Translations under genes and position numbers: made by a program
Source of the DNA: CAZVWJ01 sp964631325
GTDB lineage: Bacteria; T1Sed10-126
DNA length: 16,759 nucleotides
Direction of reading: 5' to 3'
NCBI GenBank assembly: GCA_964631325.1
Contig: CAZVWJ010000054.1
Coordinates: 1 to 16,759 of the forward strand
Notes under the pieces: generated by a model
What the model saw: the letters and a program-made list of their open reading frames with translations, nothing else
The model's database searches: none
What the model was told of the DNA's origin: nothing
Shown here: positions 12,782 to 16,759 of the stretch, in pieces
How positions within the stretch are numbered: the stretch's first letter is position 1
Layout: each line of letters begins with the position of its first letter

Positions 12782-14554
12782 TCACTCAGAAATACCCCGA
12801 TCAACAAATTTATCCACTTCAATTACACCCCGGACGGCGTTGGTCAGAAGAAGCCGCTCGGCCTGTTGAAGGTCTCCCGGGGTGAGTTTTGTTTCCACGG
12901 CCTCCCGTTCTTCCAGCAGTTGTTTTCGCATCACTCCGGGAAGCACTCCACACTCGCAGGCCGGGGTTAACAATTTTGAATCAGTTTCCAGAAACAGATT
13001 TGTTATCGTGCCTTCGGTTAATTTTCCCGCCTCGTTTAAAAACAGGTAATCAAAGATATCCTCCCGCTCGGCCCGGCGCCTGTATCTGTCATAGAGTGCA
13101 CGCCTTGTAGTTTTATGATACCGGAAGCGGTTGGAACTGTTGACCGGTTCATCCGCAAGGGCAACCTGAATTTCATCAACGGGTTCCGGAAGTGGTTTTA
13201 GCTCCACTGAAAACTTACCCGCACCGTCAACCAGCAGGCGCACCATCCGGGGAGACACAACCCCGTTCAACTTTGTCTGCAAAGCCCGCCTGATTTTGGA
13301 ACAATTCAGCGGCCGGGAAAAATACTCGGCTGACTCCTGCAACCGGCGCAGGTGATGTTCAAGCAGGGGAATACCTTCGCCCGGCGAAAAACGCATGGTT
13401 TCAATCAGTGAAAAATCAGGCCGTTTGTGCCCGGTAAATTTGCTTTTTAGCGCCGCCTCTTCCCACTCGGATTCAGGCTCGCTGTCAGCCACCACACCGC
13501 CACCGACTCCCAGTTCGGCCCGGCCGCACTGCTTATCAACCAGCAGGGTGCGAATGGCGACGTTAAAAGTAAAATCTCCGGTCGGCTGGAGAAAACCGAT
13601 ACTGCCGGTGTATATTTTCCGGGGCGAGGTTTCAACTTCTCTGATTATTTTCATCGTCCGCCGCTTCGGAGCTCCGGTTACGGAACCACAGGGAAATAAA
13701 CTTTCCATGATCTCAGTCCAGCCCGTGGCCGGTTCAACCGCGGCGCTGACCGCCGAGGTCATCTGGTGGACGGTCTCGTATTTTTCCACAGCAAACAGCT
13801 CCGGCACCTCGACCGAACCGGGCTTTGCCACGCGGCCCAGGTCGTTGCGCAGCATATCGACGATCATCAGGTTTTCCGCCCGGTTTTTCGGATCATTCCG
13901 CAGCCAGCGCTGAAGCTCGCGATCCTCTGCCCCGGTTTTCCCACGCTCCACGGTCCCCTTCATCGGCCGGGTGAAAAGCCGGTCGCCGCGACGCCGGACG
14001 AAAAGTTCGGGCGAAAGGCTCAAAAGCAAATACCGACCGGTATCAATAAAGGCGGCATAAGGGACGGGATGATTCTGAAATAAATCGGAGAACAACGACT
14101 GAGCCGGCCCGGCAAATTCACCGCGAGCGCGGTAAGTATAGTTCACCTGGTAGGTTTCACCACGGCGGATGTAGTCCTTGATTTTTTCAAAACCGCTTCG
14201 GTATTCGGACTTGTTAATCTCCGCTTCAAGTCCCGGGCGGCGAATTTTTTGCGGGAGTGATTTTAACTGAATTCTGCGGGGCTGTTCAAAAATACCAAAC
14301 CACAACAAGGGAAACTCCGGCTCCGCGGAAGAAATTTCAACGAAACACTCGCCCAGCTCGTAGGCAAGAAAACCAACTGCAAAATAACCGGCGGCGAGGT
14401 GTTCCTCCACTTCCTGCAATTTTTGCTCGGCCCGACCTACATTGTTGCAGATAACAGTGTCAACCGGAGCCTCAAAAACAAGCGTTTCCTCCCCGGCAAA
14501 TCCACCACCGGCCAAAATACAGCATGGGAAATCAAAATTTCGGTTAAAATTCAT
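12782..14554 (-). CDS. pabBC: Fused aminodeoxychorismate synthase component I and aminodeoxychorismate lyase
   Basis: The protein combines two steps of p-aminobenzoate synthesis for folate. Residues 1 to ~375 are PabB-like chorismate-binding: the IRRGETYQVNYT motif, the active-site lysine K199 in RPMKGT (which marks PabB rather than TrpE), ENLMIVDMLRNDLGR, and GSVTGAPKRR (290-299). Residues ~380-590 are a PabC-type PLP lyase, with the PLP lysine K481 in YHKTTRR and LNEAGKLTEGTITNLF (507-521). Total length is 590, usual for such fusions. The ATG at 14554 is forced, since a TAA lies two codons upstream in frame; no Shine-Dalgarno is seen. The glutaminase PabA is not in the window, so ammonia supply must come from a distant gene. 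Confidence 0.93.
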   Translation of the reverse strand: MNFNRNFDFPCCILAGGGFAGEETLVFEAPVDTVICNNVGRAEQKLQEVEEHLAAGYFAVGFLAYELGECFVEISSAEPEFPLLWFGIFEQPRRIQLKSLPQKIRRPGLEAEINKSEYRSGFEKIKDYIRRGETYQVNYTYRARGEFAGPAQSLFSDLFQNHPVPYAAFIDTGRYLLLSLSPELFVRRRGDRLFTRPMKGTVERGKTGAEDRELQRWLRNDPKNRAENLMIVDMLRNDLGRVAKPGSVEVPELFAVEKYETVHQMTSAVSAAVEPATGWTEIMESLFPCGSVTGAPKRRTMKIIREVETSPRKIYTGSIGFLQPTGDFTFNVAIRTLLVDKQCGRAELGVGGGVVADSEPESEWEEAALKSKFTGHKRPDFSLIETMRFSPGEGIPLLEHHLRRLQESAEYFSRPLNCSKIRRALQTKLNGVVSPRMVRLLVDGAGKFSVELKPLPEPVDEIQVALADEPVNSSNRFRYHKTTRRALYDRYRRRAEREDIFDYLFLNEAGKLTEGTITNLFLETDSKLLTPACECGVLPGVMRKQLLEEREAVETKLTPGDLQQAERLLLTNAVRGVIEVDKFVDRGISE

Positions 14555-14620
14555 AATTTACAGGCAGGTTTAATAGCTCCGCATCCTCCGTCCATCGCCG
14601 GAGTTGAGGTGGCTGAAAAT

Positions 14621-14800
14621 TTATAACTCCTCGCCACGGAGTTTCTCACGGAGGGATTTCTGTCGGGCGGACGAAACTTTATCAAGAAATTTCCTTGTTT
14701 CCTCCAACCAGTTCAGCCGTTCCCGGACGGAGAGAGCGAGAAAATTGCGGATTTTTTCACGCTTGCTTTCATAATCAAAAGACAACGGGGTTTCACTCAT
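14621..14800 (-). CDS. Small hypothetical protein, 59 residues, overlapping a nucleotidyltransferase gene
   Basis: This short ORF starts at ATG 14800 and ends at TAA 14621. The start overlaps the end of the nucleotidyltransferase ORF in an ATGAGTGA junction (8 bases shared), a sign of translational coupling. The protein is charged and helical, with the segment SVRERLNWLEETRKFLDKV in the middle and a basic C-terminal half. Short proteins with a similar ERLxWLEE-type motif often accompany nucleotidyltransferase genes, to my recollection; this was not checked. It may be the partner subunit of an MNT/AbiE-like pair. GGAAGAG upstream is a passable ribosome binding site. Confidence 0.65.
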   Translation of the reverse strand: MSETPLSFDYESKREKIRNFLALSVRERLNWLEETRKFLDKVSSARQKSLREKLRGEEL

Positions 14801-15155
14801 TGTTTTTCTCTTCCTTCAACCGCTTCAGGTATTTGATATCAAGCTGATCAACATCACGCCCCGCATTTTCTTTCATTTCAATAAGATCTTGAATACTTGC
14901 AACGGGAAACTCAATGCTCCCACTTTCATAACTGACAATTTTTAGTTCTTCATAGCTGACGCCCTCAACAAGAATATCAACGTCAGGTTGAGCGGTTTCC
15001 TCCGCTTCTAAATTAAATGCTCTCATATTCTTCTCATCAATCCATTCATGTCGCTTTGCCGGATCGGCAAAATCCATCAGTTCAACCAGCATCTTTGGAA
15101 AATAACCGTAATCCTTCAAGATTTCAATCAGCCGAAGAATATTTTCATCCGACAT
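14793..15155 (-). CDS. C-terminal part of a nucleotidyltransferase (MNT/AbiEii-like), separated from its N-terminus by an in-frame TAA
   Basis: This 120-residue ORF (ATG at 15155) lacks the nucleotidyltransferase active site but continues in frame from the 41 residues upstream, which carry it. The C-terminal segment FPVASIQDLIEMKENAGRDV is typical of nucleotidyltransferases in the AbiEii/MNT antitoxin-like group, where it follows the third acidic strand (here DVDILVEG may supply it). Members of this group transfer nucleotides or AMP to tRNA or protein targets, often in toxin-antitoxin or phage-defence pairs. As it stands, translation from 15155 would yield a protein without the GG and DxD motifs, probably inactive. 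It overlaps the 59-residue ORF downstream by 8 bases. Confidence 0.7.
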   Translation of the reverse strand: MSDENILRLIEILKDYGYFPKMLVELMDFADPAKRHEWIDEKNMRAFNLEAEETAQPDVDILVEGVSYEELKIVSYESGSIEFPVASIQDLIEMKENAGRDVDQLDIKYLKRLKEEKNNE

Positions 15156-15281
15156 TTAGATAACAAGATCAACATCATGGGTGAACCGGGGCGAACCATG
15201 GATGACTGAAGCCAGACCTCCAACAATAACGTATTTCACATCACGTTCATGTAAATCTCGAAAAAACTTTTCATAAAACAT
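15156..15281 (-). pseudogene. N-terminal fragment of the nucleotidyltransferase, ending at in-frame TAA
   Basis: Starting at ATG 15281, with GTGAGGA 6 bases upstream, 41 codons precede a TAA at 15158-15156. They encode the start of a pol-beta-type nucleotidyltransferase: YVIVGGLASVIHGSPRF, then THDVDLVI with the DxD metal-binding pair. The very next codon after the TAA is the ATG of the downstream ORF in the same frame. The intact gene would be 14793-15281 (163 codons including the terminal stop). A one-base change (for example GAA or CAA to TAA) explains the break. Confidence 0.75.
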
Positions 15282-15524
15282 TTTGTATCCTCACGTGAAT
15301 AACTATTTTTCTTTTAAATACAAGATGGCTTCAATTTTAAAAGTAGTCTCGGAGAGAAGCAAGATGATTAATCAAGTTGACCAGAACTTTAAAATGCTCG
15401 CGTCATTGCCCTGGCGTACGCAAGAGTGCAAACCAGGCACAACCCTTTCAAATTGGGAGAAATCCCAAGTACTTCGCATATGAGCAACTCTACATCCCAG
15501 TCCGAAATGTTATTTTGTATGTAA
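15282..15524. other. Intergenic region, no gene recognised
   Basis: About 240 bases between the nucleotidyltransferase and the SHOCT gene. Open frames of about 65 residues exist on both strands but show no family motif or good ribosome binding site. It should hold the promoter of the nucleotidyltransferase cassette; I see no near-consensus one. Confidence 0.35.
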
Positions 15525-15827
15525 TCAGGAAGAAAGTTTCTCTTTGCGTTGTTCGAACTCCTCCTCGTCAATTTCTCCGCGGGCATAGCGTTTCTTCAGA
15601 ATCTCCAGGGCAGTTTCGGTTCCACCTGTCTCAGAAGCAGTCCGGGACGTGGCCAGACGGACCGCCACGTAAACTACAACCGCAACCAGGACCACAAAAA
15701 TAAGCCACATAAACATCATACTAAAACCTCCGTAGCCAAAGTTCATCATATGTCCCCCGGAACCCCAGTGTCCGGGGCCACCGGTCAGGCCAGTTGTAAA
15801 ACAACTGTTAAACATTGACTCAAACAT
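15525..15827 (-). CDS. SHOCT-domain small membrane protein next to copper ATPase
   Basis: A protein of about 100 residues with a Met/Gly/His-rich N-terminal region, one membrane segment (MMFMWLIFVVLVAVVVYVAV), and a C-terminal SHOCT motif (ALEILKKRYARGEIDEEEFE...KEKL). SHOCT is a short oligomerisation-type motif found at C-termini of many small membrane proteins. I chose the ATG at 15827 because GAGGT lies 7 bases upstream; GTG 15836 and ATG 15833 are too close to that site. It lies about 90 bases downstream of copA on the same strand. The Met and His residues and this neighbour suggest, but do not show, a role in copper handling. Confidence 0.85.
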   Translation of the reverse strand: MFESMFNSCFTTGLTGGPGHWGSGGHMMNFGYGGFSMMFMWLIFVVLVAVVVYVAVRLATSRTASETGGTETALEILKKRYARGEIDEEEFEQRKEKLSS

Positions 15828-15917
15828 CTTCATCACCTCGTTTTAAAATAAATTGCCAGCCACCCTTACCCCCAAAATTGTCGCCTTAAAGAAACAGTCC
15901 GGAGGTTTCTCACCCCC

Positions 15918-16759
15918 TCAGTCCAGCGAAATGTTGCGCAACAGGTTGGCATTGGTGACCACGGTAACCGAGCTGGTTGCCATGGCGATCTCGGCAATCA
16001 CCGGGTGCAGCAGGCCGAGAATTGCCGCGGGAATCGCGACCGTGTTGTAGCCGTAAGCCCACAGCAAGTTCTGGCGGATCTTGCGGAAGGTCGCCCGGGA
16101 CAGTCGGATCGCCTTCACGAGTGCCGTCAGCTTACCCTGGACGAGCGTAATGTCCGCCGATTCAATTGCAATATCGGTACCGCTGCCGATCGCAATCCCG
16201 ACGTTGGCCTGGGTCAGAGCGGGCGCATCGTTAATTCCATCCCCGACCATGCCGACGTTGAGTCCTTCCTCCTGGAGCCGACGAATTTCATCGGTTTTCT
16301 CGTCGGGGAGCACTTCCGCCAGCACTCGGTCAACTCCAACTTTCTCGGCAATTGCTTCCGCGGTCCGCTGGTTGTCGCCGGTGAGCATCGCAGTTTCCAG
16401 CCCCATTTCCTTGAGGGCCCGGACCGCCGCAGCCGAATCTTCCTTGAGCGTGTCAGCAACCGCAACAACTCCGCGTGCCGTTCCCGCCCGGGCGAAGTAC
16501 ATGGCGGTCTTTGCCGCGGCTTCGTATTCCTCGGCCGCCGCGCGGACGGCTTCGGGTAGTTCAACTCCTTCGGCTTCCAGAAGACTCTCGTTGCCGACAA
16601 TCAATTCTTCCCCGTCGACCCGGCCGGTCACACCTTTGCCGGTCACCGACTGAAACTCCTCGGCCTCGACCGGCTCAATCCCGCGCTCCCGGAGGCCCGC
16701 GACCAGGGCGGCGGCCAGCGGGTGTTCGGACTTTGCTTCGAGCCCGGCGACTGCCGCCA
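15918..16759 (-). CDS. copA: Copper-translocating P-type ATPase (CopA-like), C-terminal part, truncated by window edge
   Basis: The reading frame stays open to the window end, so only about the last 280 residues are seen. Present are the P1B-type SEHPLA motif (near 16720), the MLTGDN and GDGINDAPAL motifs of the nucleotide/hinge region, and the final membrane pair. The latter includes YNTVAIPAA and MATSSVTVVTNA, residues that define copper(I) transport in the CopA subgroup. The phosphorylation DKTGT and metal-binding N-terminus lie outside. It exports Cu(I) from the cytoplasm. The segment is visibly more GC-rich in third positions than the genes from 338 to 1287 or 14621 to 15281, which suggests a different origin. 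The SHOCT gene follows on the same strand. Confidence 0.95.
   Translation of the reverse strand, partial: AAVAGLEAKSEHPLAAALVAGLRERGIEPVEAEEFQSVTGKGVTGRVDGEELIVGNESLLEAEGVELPEAVRAAAEEYEAAAKTAMYFARAGTARGVVAVADTLKEDSAAAVRALKEMGLETAMLTGDNQRTAEAIAEKVGVDRVLAEVLPDEKTDEIRRLQEEGLNVGMVGDGINDAPALTQANVGIAIGSGTDIAIESADITLVQGKLTALVKAIRLSRATFRKIRQNLLWAYGYNTVAIPAAILGLLHPVIAEIAMATSSVTVVTNANLLRNISLD

Overview
The window looks like bacterial chromosome from a diderm organism of the FCB (Bacteroidota/Chlorobiota-like) branch. The lipoprotein N-acyltransferase and the LplT-like transporter imply an outer membrane. The exported 'asparagine synthetase B'-type protein is a family I know mainly from Bacteroidota, Rhodothermota and related candidate phyla. 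The FG-GAP repeat protein with a CFI-box-like C-terminus also fits. This placement is inference; no rRNA gene is present. Coding density is high, base composition is mixed, and several starts are TTG or GTG.

Layout. Positions 1-337 hold a non-coding, hairpin-rich stretch. It is followed by a plus-strand pair, an unrecognised 181-residue protein and a short MazG, spaced 2 bases apart. A striking 327-base element, flanked by 17-base inverted repeats and almost wholly self-complementary (1289-1615), separates these from a convergent minus-strand operon. That operon reads 'asparagine synthetase B'-like exported protein, rlmH, lnt, then an MFS transporter with a decayed acyltransferase tail (6498 down to 1643). 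Upstream on the same strand is a large secreted FG-GAP repeat protein (6718-9786) whose signal peptide is cut from the repeats by one in-frame TAG.

A 231-base divergent intergenic region (9787-10017) carries two very good sigma70-type promoters and three perfect dyads. One dyad fills the spacer of the promoter that drives the repeat protein. To the right lies a sulfur/cysteine cluster: cysK on plus, then a convergent cysteine desulfurase plus cysteine-free Rrf2 regulator on minus. Next comes a fused PabB-PabC gene for p-aminobenzoate synthesis, then a small minus-strand cassette. The cassette is a nucleotidyltransferase split by an in-frame TAA, plus an overlapping 59-residue ORF. At the right edge are a SHOCT-domain membrane protein and the 3' end of a more GC-rich CopA-type copper ATPase, possibly acquired separately.

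The least explained items are the branched palindromic elements at 1289-1615 and 1-312, which share a 13-base hairpin core, and the dyad-filled promoter spacer. Two genes are broken by single in-frame stops of different type (TAG and TAA), which argues for recent decay or sequence error rather than codon reassignment. I do not see a clearly new multi-gene system.
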